A stretch of 64,000 nt of DNA from Aralia elata (GCA_034770075.1 CM068383.1:32493094-32557093); one strand, 5' to 3'; counted from the stretch's first letter, positions 1 through 12,127 are shown. Program-made: numbers and translations. The notes: generated from the letters alone by a model not told the origin.

Positions 1-279
1 CTCATGTAAGAATGAATAAATAATGTAAACTTAATCAAACCATTAAAGAACTGAAATAGAAAACTTAGCCTGACATGCCTTTAATCTTGCCTCCAAAACT
101 AGGGTTTTCAATTGTGTAGCTAAGAATCTTTAAAACTTGACTAGGAAATTATATTTATATTCCTAAAATAAAGTCCTAAAGTCCTAAGAAAATAACAATC
201 GAAATCTCATTAGAACTCCTTTAAAAATCGCAAAAGTCAACATCTGATCAGCCGACCTAGCATTGCTGCGCTAGGGTTT
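1..279 (-). repeat. Ath-C 3' LTR, distal part (interrupted)
   Basis: This is the far part of an Athila-like LTR. The stretch around 89-140 (a CTCCAAAACTAGGGTTTTCAATTGTGTAGC-like block) resembles the block at 2641-2685 in the Ath-1 LTR, although diverged. A GC-rich clover of GCTGCGCTAG type lies at 250-275, similar in style to the GGCGCTGCCGTGCC blocks at 14436-14573. I infer that both pieces belong to one LTR split by the insertion 280-14395. The left end lies outside the window. The exact boundary near 279 is approximate, because I could not find a clean target duplication. Confidence 0.45.
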
Positions 280-1541
280 GTATATTACGCAAGCATGTAA
301 TCAAATTACACAAATAGGGCGGAAGCGTGATAAAACGGATTTTAAAATTTTAATACAAACCATCACCATGATCTATCATTGTGTTCAATTATCAATTAAA
401 CGAAAGAGAAAGAGAATAAGAATTATACCCTTATAGATCAAAGCTTCCTCGGGTACAAGTTCAACTCCTAGTCCTTCGTGTTCTCCTCGAATTCCACCGA
501 TGAGATTCCTTCCTTTGATCAATGTTAGCTACCCAAGTGTTTGGCCTCTAGAGGTGATCCACCAAGGAAGAATAGGTATTCAAGAAGTTGGGTGTTGGCA
601 AAACCCTAGTTTCTATCTCTATAGAAATTACAAGTACTCTCCACAATCTAATGCAAGAGTGTGTAACCCTAATCTATGATAAGACTCCTCTTATTTATAG
701 ATGTAGGAATAACGCTTCCCTAAACTATTTAGGATTAGGGGTTCTATTATAATTAAACTCCTTTAATTAATTATGCTCCTAATCCAATTAGGAATTCATG
801 AGAAAGTACTTCTATTAATTAATTCCTAATCCCTATTAGGAATTAAATAATAGTAATAGTAATACTAATAATAAGACTCCTCTTATTAATTTATATTTAA
901 TATTTCTAAAATATTAAATAATAAATATTAAGCTATTTAATTTATTCTATCTCCATAGACTAAATTAAATACACTTAACTTATTATTACAATTATGTCAT
1001 TTACTTCTTAAATAAATATTTTTCTTTTGCGGTGTGACCCTTTAGGTTCTCCATATTAAACCGGTTGTGAATAAATCAATTAGAACAATTCTAATCTTAT
1101 TTAAATAAATAAATTAAACTATTTAATTTATTTAAATAAATAATATTTATTCTACAATAAGGGTAAGCCCCCTTAGCGATCAACGACTTTCCAGATAATA
1201 TAGATTTCAATATTAATCACAAAAGAACCTTTCAGTGCATAGTTACCGTACAATTCAATCCTTCTACCATAAATGTCCCAATTAAATATAAGACATTAAA
1301 TTTCTGTCAAGTCTAATTTTATTTAATTATATGTATTTCGATTCTCAAATGCACAACTCTAAACAATGCAAATTAGAAACTCTTTTCTAATTTCATTCTG
1401 CCTTGGCCAAGGACTACCGAGTTGTCATTTATCGAATCACATATGACATTCACATCTTTTACTATACATGGTATATTCTTTGTTGATCATTCTCCTATCT
1501 CCACGTACAACTTATTATACCCAATCATACCCTTTGATATA
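280..1541 (-). mobile_element. Solo-LTR-like insertion, left part
   Basis: This AT-rich sequence has no coding capacity. On the minus strand it shows a promoter-like arrangement: a TATA box (CTATAAATAAG, plus positions about 697-707) followed by a leader-like stretch. It continues at 13848 after removal of Ath-1, since the two edges join at the ATATA target site. I infer one insertion of about 1.8 kb, probably a solo LTR, perhaps of a Ty1/copia element. No primer site, polypurine tract or protein supports a family name, and the outer ends are approximate. Confidence 0.4.
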
Positions 1542-3112
1542 TGTTGCTTGATTTCGCAATCAATAAAACACGCGCAAGTATACGCGGTCCACAAGTAATA
1601 TAAGATAAGTAAAGTGTCGAACCCACGAGGAATTATGTTAAACAATTACCAAATAACAATCGCATGAAAAATTAATCTAATTTAAACAATGACAATATGG
1701 TTTGTGTTTGTTGTTGATTAAAACTAAATAAAGATAATTTAGAAAACAACGTTTAACTACACACGGATAAAGTTCAAGATAGAAATATCTAAGATTACAA
1801 TTTTCCCCAACTCTTCATTTAAACATCACACTCTCTCTTGTTTAGTAAGTTAGAACATAAGAATTGTTATCCGAGAAATCACAAGTATATATAAGCCTAT
1901 CTCGATGGTCGAATACATATTTCCTATTGTGGTGTATAGATATATTTCTATTCTACACACTAGCAAGAATCTCATGTCAAGAACAATCAATAAGACACAT
2001 GTCACGTAAAATCCCATTAACCGTTCTATCACTTACCAACTTTCACAATAGAAATCATTAAGCAAGGATTCTCAATTGGATACATGTGGTATTTAGGTAT
2101 ATGTCTATCCTAAATACAATCAAATTATCAACCCTCAAGAAAAGACTCACGTCACATAATCTCATACATTATTCATAAAGAATATCCAACTTTCACATGA
2201 ATTCCTAACTAGGTCTCAACTTATACTTCCTCTCTCAATTCCATATAAGTAACCAAGGTAATTACGGGCCAAGCAATTACTCCATAAGCAAAGGTTATGA
2301 ACTCCAATTCATGTAATGACTAACTACCATTCAAAGAGAGAGCATTCAATTTAAACTACAAGTTGGGTTCCATTGCAATCTTAGAATGAAAAGTTTAGCT
2401 CATATTCAATCTCAATAACATCATAATCTGATTATAGTACATGGTTGAAATTACAAAATATGAATGAAGAACTAAAACATATGAAAGTACACCCCTTTTA
2501 TGATGAGATTCCTGAATTGGTGTGGTGCAGTTCTTCTTCTCCAGCTCTTGCCTTCCTATTTCGTGCTCCTAGCCTCCTTGAGTTGATGAAATTCAGATAA
2601 TTACCCCCTTTGTTCCTTTGTTCTTCTCCTCTTTCTCTCAAACCCTAGCCTCCAAATTGTGTAGCAAAGCTTGAATGAGTCCAATTTTTCTCCCTGGCTG
2701 CCTAATAATCTGGTTACTCTCTCTCTTCCCATTTCCATCGTGCTCCCAAAATTGCTCCAATGAATCCCCACTATCAGCAAACGCGACAAAAGCCAGCCTC
2801 TTTTCTGTCCCGACTCTGTCGCCCCGGCGGTAAAATTAAGCCTTGGAGGCTCGCCCCGGCGATGGCGTCGCCCCGGCGATAGAAAAAGGCTTGGGAACGC
2901 CGCCCCGGCGGTGGCGTCGCCACGGCGGTGGACCCTACTGCCGGAAGTTTGCACTTTTGCTCCTAAAATTCCACATTTCCACAATTTCCTACTTAGAGTC
3001 GCTTCCTGCACAATAATGAAATAATAAGTGAAATAGTGCTACAAATGCTTAAAGATAGCCGAGAATTGAGCCTAGAAAACATCCAATTCGTAGGTATAAA
3101 ACCCACTCATCA
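1542..3112 (-). repeat. 3' LTR of Ath-1
   Basis: This 1571-bp repeat matches 12256-13842 (1587 bp) along its whole length with scattered substitutions. On the plus strand it opens TGTTGCTTGATTTCGC and closes ACTCATCA, giving TG...CA ends. The largest difference from its partner is in the GC-rich block at 2820-2930. The end next to 1542 holds a 27-bp stretch (1575-1601) that is identical in the LTR of Ath-J. Confidence 0.93.
2820..2930 (-). repeat. CGCCCCGGCG hairpin array in the Ath-1 3' LTR
   Basis: Five copies of a CGCCCCGGCG-type palindrome lie within 110 bp. They are separated by A-rich spacers and AGCCTTGGAGG-like phrases. Each copy can form a short CGCC/GGCG stem. The fifth copy is CGCCACGGCG. 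The matching block in the other LTR (13536-13660) has a different spacer order, so the array turns over faster than the rest of the LTR. Confidence 0.8.
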
Positions 3113-3128
3113 AATACCCCCAAACTTA
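3113..3128 (-). promoter_or_regulatory. Polypurine tract of Ath-1
   Basis: Directly inside the 3' LTR, the minus strand reads AAGTTTGGGGGTATT and then the LTR start TGATGAG. This is the usual position and composition of the plus-strand primer. Nearly the same tract precedes the Ath-J 3' LTR (63358-63373), and a variant precedes the Ath-C LTR. Confidence 0.9.
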
Positions 3129-4474
3129 AGACTTTGCTTGTCCTTAAGCAAAAACTAAGGAAATGAAAAATACACAACGCCACTAAGTAGCCGAATGCAA
3201 ATGCAAGAGCTATAAGCCTAGAGCAGTCAGGATAAGGACATCCAGCCTCAACATTCAGAAACAAGTAAACAACAACCTCTCAACCATATGATTATCAGAA
3301 ATGAAACTCACACCGATTTCGCCAAATGTTTAACCCTTATATGTGTGTGTGGTTGGACTGTCAGAGTACGCAGTGATCACAATTCAATCCAAGAACTACA
3401 TTGTTCAAAAGAAGATAAAACAGTCAATACCCAATTACTAGCAGCTCTCATGCTCACTAGCTTCTATTTTCACATTCCATTTAGCTATATTCTATAACAA
3501 TCACCGAGTGCGTTTTACGCTCCATCTCGATGATAGTTTTATTAACATCAAGATCTGTGCAATGTTTATCTTCATTAGGCTTTTCAATGTCACCCATGTA
3601 GCAAACTTTCCACCGATGACTCCCATCCCAGATGGTTATAGGGCACCGAGCGTAGAAACGCTCCAAAGGGCTTACTTGTTCGAATGACAGAGGCCACAAA
3701 GATAAACTAGTCAAGATCTGCTCATATCTGTCTATATTTCATTTTCAATTATAACCAGCATTCAAGACAGATATCGAAGCAGTAAATAAGCATAATATTA
3801 TTATTACTAATTTTTTTTTAGACTATCCTATCTTTTAATGAGCAACAGTTTCAAAGAGTTAAATATAAAATCTCACGTACTCAACAACATTGCTATGTGC
3901 ATTAGGAACTTAAAGAGTTAAAAATTCAAGAGAAATAGGCATAAGTTAACATTTCTAATATAGCAATTCAGATCCAAAGTGCTGAATACATTAAAACAGT
4001 GATTACCAAGTCATCATCGACTTTCCTTAAATGCACTGCTCATAGGCTTCTAAATGCAGTTCTACAAGATGCTGAGAAACCATAAATCTAAAGGAAAGTA
4101 AACGATGAATATGTACAATGATCATCAACAAATGACACTAATAGTAATAAACATTCATAGCAAGAAAAGTCATTTTGATGAAATTTCACATGAAATTATG
4201 ATGATATTTCATATGATTATTTTCAATAAAAGCAATCCTTCAAAAACAGTCTTTAAAACTTGAAAACATGCATACTAACTACAACTACCATGCTAAAGCA
4301 TTAAACCTAAAGCATTAAATCAACTGAAGTACAAGGAACAACTACTAAATAGCAAAACCACCCCCAAACTTAAGATGGACAGTGTCCTCATTATCTAAAG
4401 AGTACAAAATGTAAAACTGAGGACTCCCCTGATAAGTGTGGTGTCATGGTTGGTTGATATCCTCAACCTCAGCA
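3129..4474 (-). other. Non-coding 3' spacer of Ath-1
   Basis: About 1.35 kb between the envelope-position ORF and the polypurine tract. I see no convincing coding sequence. It holds one conserved short motif (3506-3528, listed separately). The CCACCCCCAAACTTAAG stretch at 4360-4376 resembles a second polypurine tract just after the ORF end. Confidence 0.6.
3506..3528 (-). promoter_or_regulatory. Conserved GAGTGCGTTTTACGCTC motif (Ath-1 copy)
   Basis: The plus strand reads GAGTGCGTTTTACGCTC followed by CATCTC. The same sequence with one or two changes occurs once in Ath-J (62962-62984, opposite strand, same element sense) and three times in Ath-C (15107-15230). In each case it sits roughly 370-500 bp before the 3' LTR. 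It can fold into an imperfect stem (GAG..CG / CG CTC). Its function is unknown to me. Confidence 0.7.
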
Positions 4475-5610
4475 TCAGATGGTGGATAGGGGGGGTAGTG
4501 GCTGGGGCACTGGAAATGGGATAGGTGGTCCCCCTGGATTCAGCCTCGCGAACTGCTCAGCTAAAACTGCATTGAAGCTCGTGGTGTAGTTGAACATGTG
4601 CTCCTGTCGCTCAGCCAGTCTCTGATTCTGCCGCTCAATCCTCCTAGCTCGTTCTTCAGTGAGAATCTGTAAATCTCTGAACTGCATGCTGAAGCGAGCT
4701 CGCGGCTGTGAACTGGAAGCAGTAGGTGAATCAGGATCACCCTCTGGATCTGCCTGGGGCTGAATAATGAATCCTCGACCCCGTGGGTGCGACTGTGCCT
4801 GGTCCCAAACTATGTATCTAGAGATCAACCTATGGTCCAAGATCAGCAGTGGCTGCTGGACTACCTCATCCTCGGCCCACTGAACGCCTGTAGCTCGGCA
4901 CAGTCCGCAGATAAGCGATGGGTGTGGTAACCCGCTATGAACATTACTCCTCAGGACCCTGCGGATGTTAGCCTCAATGATGCGACCCATATCGATCGCG
5001 TAGTCCATGACTATAGCATACAAGAGTGCCGCCTTGTCCTTCGTAACATCGCTGACGTGTAGAGTGGGCATCAGCTTGGCGCAAAGAAAAGCGAACCAGA
5101 TCTTACCATACAAGCTCAACTCCTTGATATGAAAAACTGTACCCCCCTGGTGCCTTTAGCCACCCACGTGGTGCCCGGTCTGCACAATTCGGTCAGAATT
5201 CTGTCATAATCTGGTGTGGAGCGCAGGAACTCCGAATACTGGCACACTGCAAGAGCGTCCAATGTATAGTACTCATTAATAGCCTGGGCACTGAATGGTA
5301 CGGTCCTGCCCCGAACAGCCACAGTATATGGTAGCATGTCCTTTGCATTAGCATAGAACTCCTAGACAATGGCTACCACAGCTGCCTCGGGCTGCTCAAT
5401 GAAAGTATCCCATTCTCTCTCTGTAATTTGATCAACCATCTCTCCATCCACTCTCCAATCAGGCCTCAGGCCACACTCGGGCGTTAGAGCCTTACCCATT
5501 ATGAAAGTGTCAAATCGTGTAATGGCCTCATCATTGACAAACTTGCTATGATCATAAGCTCTTTCCTGTGTTGGGGAGGAACCCTCACCCCTGAATCTCT
5601 TTGGAGGCAT
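4475..5610 (-). pseudogene. Envelope-position ORF of Ath-1 (broken)
   Basis: This ORF lies downstream of pol, where Athila-like elements carry a third ORF. The start ATG (MPPKRFRGEG) is chosen by match to the Ath-2 copy (MPPKRSRTEG). The conserved body includes VPFSAQAINEYY, LYGKIWFAFLCAKLMPTLHVSDV and LPHPSLICGLCR. It resembles the plant transposon-protein family found in Athila third ORFs. I see no signal peptide and no membrane segment, so an envelope role is not supported here. The C-terminus (after about residue 300) is a glutamate/glutamine/arginine-rich helix (RARRIERQNQRLAERQE) followed by a proline-rich tail. Breaks: a TAG at 5362-5364, where Ath-2 has CAG, and a frameshift near 5120. 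Confidence 0.8.
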
Positions 5611-6785
5611 GATTGATCGGTAGGAAGTAAAAACAACCACAAATTGCTTCCCCCAAACTGATACCAACTAAAATTTTCAATTTCACTGCAACAAACCAAT
5701 TCCAGCAGTATATATATTCCAAACACCCGATTGAGCCAACACAAACTCAATCGGCCCAACAAATTACAAATGCAGTGTAATTCCCAGTTCACAGTATAAC
5801 CATTTTAGACAGAGCAAATCCTAAACTGATATACAATATAGCTAAAATCCACATGCACTGATTACTTAATTTTCAATCTCAATTAGAATAGAAATTGAAA
5901 CACAGCAGCAAATAGTACCAGTACAATAAGTGTATACCTTGCAAAACCCAGTTGAAGAATGTGAAGTGGATGAGCCCTGACCTGAATTTTCCCACGGCTG
6001 GAATCGTGTTACAGTCCTTTACTTGCAAGATCGGCAATGGTAGACTCCCAAGACTTTGATGCACACTTGTGGGGTTGGGTTTTAGGGTTCCCCCAATTTG
6101 GGATGATGGATTCGAAATAGAAGGGAAAAACCTCAATTGAAAAACCCTAAAAATCTTGGATGCATGTGGTGGAGGTGATGAAGCCGAATGGAGTTTGAAA
6201 TGGGATGTGGGTAAATGTTTGATAGTGTTTCAGATGGTGTGGGAGAAGGATTGTAGGGCTTGGGTGCGAGAGAGATGAAAGGGATGGAGAAACGAACTGC
6301 CTGGAAGTGGTTTTTTAAAAACTGATATCCGCGTCTACCGCTGGGGCGGTAGAATAAGCTTGAGTTTTTCCACCGGGACGAGCGCGTCGCCGGGGCGATG
6401 TAAATGACCCTGACTTGTTGCCGGGGCAAGCCCGTTGCTGGGGCGAGAAAATTGAGTTACATTTTGTCGCCGGGGCGACAACTCCCTGTATCCCCAAAAA
6501 CTGCACTTTTGCAAATCTGATTCAATCAAAAATTTAACTTTCCCATCCTATTATAAACAACATATCACGCATATTCTGAACATATTGCACAAAAATTCAA
6601 CATTTAGAGCACAATGCGGGCATAATTTTATCTATTCAAAACGCAAATATGGAAGACTTAAAAACATAAAAATGCAACTTGCGAAACTGAACTAAAGCAA
6701 CAATTTTAAAGGATACAGATAAGGATGATGGGTTACCTCCCATCCAGCGCGTAGTTTAAAGTCCTCGGCCTGACTTCCCACTAAT
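5611..6785 (-). other. Spacer between pol and third ORF of Ath-1
   Basis: About 1.2 kb without a credible gene. The small open frames here on the minus strand are translations of the GC-rich repeat. It contains the hairpin array at 6337-6480. Near 6730-6785 it has the phrase GGGTTACCTCCCATCCAGCGC, which marks the end of pol. The same phrase follows the protease remnant in Ath-J (about 61410-61455). Confidence 0.6.
6337..6480 (-). repeat. CGCCGGGGCG hairpin array, internal to Ath-1
   Basis: Six related GC-rich units lie in 144 bp, including ACCGCTGGGGCGGT, GTCGCCGGGGCGA, TTGCCGGGGCAA and TCGCCGGGGCGA. Several units have paired changes on the two arms (ACCGC/GCGGT, TTGCC/GGCAA), which keeps the stem. 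Relative to the element, the units run opposite to those in its LTRs. Confidence 0.8.
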
Positions 6786-9700
6786 TCAAACTTGGTTGGC
6801 TAGCGTAATCGAGGTTTTCTGGCGAGCGAAGCCGCCCCCCCAATAATGCTTAAGATGCTGTCCGTTAACTTTGAATGATTCCTTCGGATTATCGCCATAA
6901 ATTTCCATAGCTCCGTGAGGAAATGTATGTTTGATAATGAAGGGACCCGACCAACGTGACTTGAGCTTTCCTGGAAAAAGCCTTAATCTCGAGTTGTACA
7001 GCAGCACCGCTTGGCCTGGCTCGAATTTCCTTTCAATGATCTTCTTGTCATGCCATCTTTTAACTTTCTCCTTGTACAATTTTGAGTTCTCATAAGCTTG
7101 TATTCGGAACTCATCAAGTTCGTTGAGTTGGAGAAGCCTTTTCTCCCTGCAGCTGTGAGATCAAAATTCATCTTTCTTATGGCCCAGAACGCCTTATGCT
7201 CAAGTTCAACTGGGAGATGGCATACCTTGCCATAAACTAGCGGGTATGGTGACATACCAATGGGTGTCTTATAAGCCGTTTTGTACGCCCACAGTGCATC
7301 ATCCAGCTTTGTTGACCAATCTTTTCTTATGGGACTTACGATCTTTTCCAGAATTTTCTTCACTTCTCTGTTAGAAACCTCAGCTTGTCCATTGGTCTGG
7401 GGGTGATATGCAGTAGAAATTCTATGATTGACACCATATTTTCCCAAGAGGGCTGCAAAGTGCTTATTGCAAAAATGACTCCCTTCATCACTGATCATGG
7501 CCCTGGGAGTACCGAACCTTGTGAAGATATTCTTTTAAAGAAATTTCAGCACTACCTTGGAGTCATTAGTAGGCAATGCAGCTGCCTCCACCCATTTAGA
7601 TACATAATCCACTGCCAAGAGAATATATAGATTGTTGAAAGAGGGCGGGAATGACCCTATGAAGTCTATACCCCAAACGTCAAAGACTTCAACCTCAAGG
7701 ATCATGTTCAAAGGCATTTCATGTCGTTTAGAGATGTTCCTCATTCGTTGACATCTATCACATCTTAGAACAAACTGATGAGCATCTTTAAACAAAGTTG
7801 GCCAGAAGAACCCTGCTTGCAACACCCTAGTAGCCGTCTTTTCACCCCCGTAATGACCTCCATATAGCGAATCATGACAGTGATGAAGAATGCTCTCAAC
7901 CTCACTTTGTGGAACACACCTTCGAATCATTTGATCCACATAATGTTTGAACAGATACGGCTCATCCCACATATACCTCTTCACGTCGTGTAGAAACTTT
8001 TTCTTTTGCTGCCACGACAAGTCTGGGGGGAGTGTGTTACTAACCAAGTAGTTAGCAAAATTAGCATACCATGAAATTTCGCCTTGAACCACAAACAACT
8101 GTTCACCCGGGAAGGACTCATTGATTAGAACTTTATCTTCCTTATCATGACCCGGATTCTCCAATCTAGATAGATGGTCGGCTACTTGGTTATCAGTCCC
8201 CTTTTTGTCCCGAATTTCTAAGTCAAACTCTTGCAGCAATAGGATCCATCTAATCAACCTCGGTTTAGCATCCTTCTTTGCAATTAGATATCGAATAGCT
8301 GAATGGTCCGTGAATACAACCACCCTTGTTCCAATAAAGTAAGATCAAAACTTGTCAAAGGCATAAACTACTGCAAGCAACTCTTTCTTGGTAGTGGTGT
8401 AATTGAGCTGTGCGTCAGTTAAGGTTTTGCTGGCGTAGTAAATAGCATGAAAAACCTTCTCCTTGCGATGTCCCAAAACAGCCCCAACCGCATAATCACT
8501 GGCATCACACATCAATTCGAACGGCTTTGACCAATCCGGAGCAACTATCACTGGCGCGATGGTCAATTTCTTCTTTAGAAGCTCAAATACAATCAAACAC
8601 TCTTCATCAAACTTGAACAGCACATCTTTCTCTAATAGGCTGCATAAAGGTTTTGAGACCTTAGAAAAGGCCTTTATGAATCTTCAGTAAAACCCAGCAA
8701 GTCCCAGAAAACTGAGAATGCCCTTCACTAAAGTTGGTGGAGGCAAATTTTCAATTGTTTCAAGTTTGGCTCTATCCACCTCTAGACCTTTTGCTGACAC
8801 TTTATGTCCAAGTATAATCCCCTCTTGCACCATGAAGTGACATTTTTCCCAGTTGAGCACTAGATTAGTTTCTACACATCTTTTCAGTATTAGAACTAGA
8901 TTTTCCAAGCAATTGTCAAACGAATCACCAAACACTGAAAAGTCATCCATGAACACCTCTACATTGCGTTCCACCAAATCTAAGAAAATCGCCATCTTGC
9001 ACCTTTGAAAAGTGGCCGGTGCATTACACAATCTGAATGAGACCCTTCTAAAAGCAAAAGTACTAAATGGACAAGTGAAGGTGGTCTTTTCTTGGTCCTC
9101 TGGAGCAATAGCAATCTGATTATAGCCCGAATATCCATCTAACAAGCAATAATATTCATGTCCAGCTAGTCTGTCCAATATCTGATCAATGAAGGGTAAT
9201 GGAAAATGATCCTTTCGGGTTGCTTTGTTAAGCCTCCTGTAGTCCATGCACACCCTCCAACCGGTCACTATTCTTGTTGGAATCAACTCATTATTTTCGT
9301 TGGCTACGACTGTCATACCCCCTTTCTTGGGTACACACTGAACTGGGCTCACCCAAGCACTGTCAGAAATAGGATAAATTATTCCAGCATCTAACCACTT
9401 CAAAATCTCTTTCTTTACCACCTCTTTCATGATTGGGTTGAGTCTCCTTTGATGTTCCATAGTGGGTTTACTATCATCCTCCATTAAGGTTTTGTGCATA
9501 CAGTATGATGGGCTTATTCCCTTGATATCGGCGATGGTCCATCCAATAGCAGATTTGTACTCTCTAAGAACTCGCAACAGCTTGCTTTCCTGAAACTCGT
9601 TAAGCACAAATGCAATAATAACAGGTAAAATAGCTGATTCACCTAAATATGCATACCTGAGATAATTAGGCAAAGGTTTTAGCTCAAGTGATGGAGGTGT

Positions 9701-10738
9701 CTCAAGGGATGGTCTCAACCGATCTGTAGCATTCTCAGCATGCTCTAGAGACTCAAACGGGATTTGAGACTTGCTTCCCCGTGGCACTGTATCCAAAATC
9801 TGTAGATACTCAACCAAATCTGGATCATCCATGTCAAACTCTCCCAGAAGTGTAATCTCTAATGGATCATTATTTAACACATTCAGAAACTCATCATTTA
9901 CAACTCGCTCGATCACATCCACCTGAAAACATTCTTCCTCATCCGAAGGGAATTTCATGGCCTTAAATATATTGAAGGTGACTTCTTGATCCTGAACCCT
10001 TATAGTGAGCTCTCCCTTTTGCACATCGATTAAAGTTCTCCCAGTGGCTAAAAATGGTCTCCCAAGAATAATAGGAATGTTTTTATCTTCCTCAAAATCT
10101 AAGATGATAAAATCAGCCGGGAAGATGAAGTTATCCACCTTAACAAGGATGTCTTCAACAATTCCCCTTGGGTACGTAACTGACCTATCAGCAAGCTGAA
10201 GGGAAATGTTTGTTGGCTTTGGTGTAGGCAGTCCCAACTGAGTATACACAGATAATGGCATGAGATTAATGCTGGCACCTAAGTCACACAAACATTTGTT
10301 GAATGAGAGGCTACCAATAGTACACGGTATAGTGAAACTGCCTGGGTCCTTCAACTTGGGGGGTATCTTTCTTTGCAACACTGCACTACATTCCTCCGTC
10401 AAAGCCACTGTTTCAAAGTCATTTAACCTCTTCTTCCTTGACAGAATACCATTCATAAATTTGGCATAGCTTGGTATCTGTTCTAAGGCCTCTGCAAAAG
10501 GAATGTTAATTTGTAGCTTCTTGAAGACCTCCAGGAATTTGGCAAACTGTTTATCTAACTTTTGCTTTTGCATTCTTTGAGGGAAAGGTACTGGTGGATA
10601 CCCTTTTAGAGTAGGCACAACACTGTGTTTATCTGTGGTATCTCTCTGTTCTGACTCAGGTGGTACACTGTTGTCCATTTCCTTAGAGAAATCTGCATTA
10701 TTCAAGTCCGGAGGAGAGCACGAGTGGGCTGCCCCCTT
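6786..10738 (-). pseudogene. pol of Ath-1 (protease-RT-RNase H-integrase), inactivated
   Basis: The polyprotein continues the gag frame. Visible in order are a protease with CDLGASINLMPLSVYTQLG (10190-10300), RT with YCLLDGYSGYNQI and FMDDFSVFG, RNase H with LMCDASDYAVGAVLG and KELLAVVYAFDKF, an integrase zinc finger (HHCHDS ... CDRCQRM), and the integrase core with VWGIDF, MISDEGSHFCNKHF and AYHPQTNGQAEVSN. The C-terminal GPFIIKHTFPHGAMEIYG block ends at 6786. By comparison with Ath-2 it carries stops at 8684-8686 and 8345-8347 (CGA to TGA) and at 7535-7537 (CAA to TAA). A 1-bp loss near 7147 shifts the frame. The RT catalytic MDD is intact as read. It acts in the cytoplasmic particle (copying) and the nucleus (integration). 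Confidence 0.93.
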
Positions 10739-12127
10739 TTACAATTCAGGCTCCTGTAAGGTTTGTTTTCCACTTCTAAGTGTAACTGCCTGACATTCCT
10801 CTTTCCCATCTCTCCTTGGATTAGTTTCTGTGTTACTCGGGAGAGATCCTTGGGGTCTATTCGACATAGAACTAGCCATTTGCCTAATTTGATTTTCCAA
10901 GGCTTTGAGTGCTGCTGCTTGGTTCTTTATCATCACATCCTGGTTAGCAATATGTTTCAATATCAACTCTTCAAAATCTGATTTTCTCTCTGGTTGTGAA
11001 GTTTGAGCTGCATGATGTTGTGGTTGATTTTGGAACCCTGGTGGATGGTGTGGTTTTGGAGCTTGCTGAAAATTTTGATTGTTACTCCATGAAAAGTTCG
11101 GATGGTTCCTATTTCCAGCATTGTAAGTGTTTTGGTACTGATTTGGTTGTCTCTGGTAGCTACTTACAAACTGAACTGCCTCGTGGTCAAATGAGCATTG
11201 GTCGTTGGCATGTGTCCCTGCACATAATTCACAAACAACAGCCACCTGCTGCACTTTTGAATCAGTCAAGGAATTAAGTTTCTTGGACATTGCTGCCATC
11301 TGCGCTACTAAGGACATGATGACATCCACCTCTAATACTCCGGCTACCTTTGGTTGACTCATTCTAGAAGTTGGCCATTGATAGTTATTTGCAGCCATGA
11401 CCTCCAATAAATCAAGTGCTTCTCCATAATTTTTAGCCATGAAAGATCCTCCCGCAGCTGCATCTATGCAAGATCGATTGTGAGATCCCAATCCATTGTA
11501 GAAGGTATTCAATTGTATCCATGGGAGGAATGCATGATGTGGGCATCTTCGAAGCAAATCTTTAAATCTTTCCCAAGCCTCATACAATGATTCTCCATGA
11601 TGTTGTTCAAAGGTTGCAATTTCATTTCTCAATCTAGCAAATTTTGCAGGAGGGAAGAACTTCGCCAAGAATTTCTGTGCTAAGTCTGACCATGTAGTGA
11701 TGGATCCCGGTGGTAATGAGTGAAGCCAACCCTTAGCTTTGTCTCTCAATGTGAACGGAAAAAGTCTAAGTCTCAAAGCATCATCTGTCACTCTATTAAA
11801 TTTAAAAGTATCACATATCTCAATAAAGCTCAACAAATGCTCATTAAGGTTGTCATTAGCCAAACCCCCAAACTGTAGCGAGTTTTGCACCATTTGTATT
11901 GTTCCCGATTTAATTTCAAAGGCATTTGCAGTTATTGCCGGTCTTGTGATACTAGACTGTAAATCACTTATCTGCGGCGTTACATAGTCTCTCAATGCTT
12001 TTTGTTCCTCTGCCGCCATAGTTTCTTGATTGTTAGACCCCCTAATTCTTTCCCTGATTAGTCTTCGAAAATTTCTCTCGATCTCGGGATCGTAAGGAAA
12101 TAACTCTAGACTTTGTGCTCGGCGCAT
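10739..12127 (-). pseudogene. gag of Ath-1, cut off from pol by a stop
   Basis: Gag forms the particle and binds element RNA. I place the start at the ATG at 12127 (MRRAQSLELF), because an upstream TTG merely keeps the frame open. The gag core holds FIEICDTFKFNRVTDDALRLRLFPFTLRDKAKGWLHSLPPGSITTWSDLAQKFLAKFFPPAK and LYEAWERFKDLLRRCPHH (pieces near residues 100-200). A short zinc knuckle CELCAGTHANDQC (CX2CX3HX4C) follows near residue 300, then a Gln/Asn/His-rich stretch. The stop at 10739-10741 (TAA) replaces the CAA that Ath-2 has at this point. Gag and pol were therefore one frame, and this stop separates them. The splice-acceptor-like TTGTGTAG lies 17 bp before the ATG. Confidence 0.9.
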
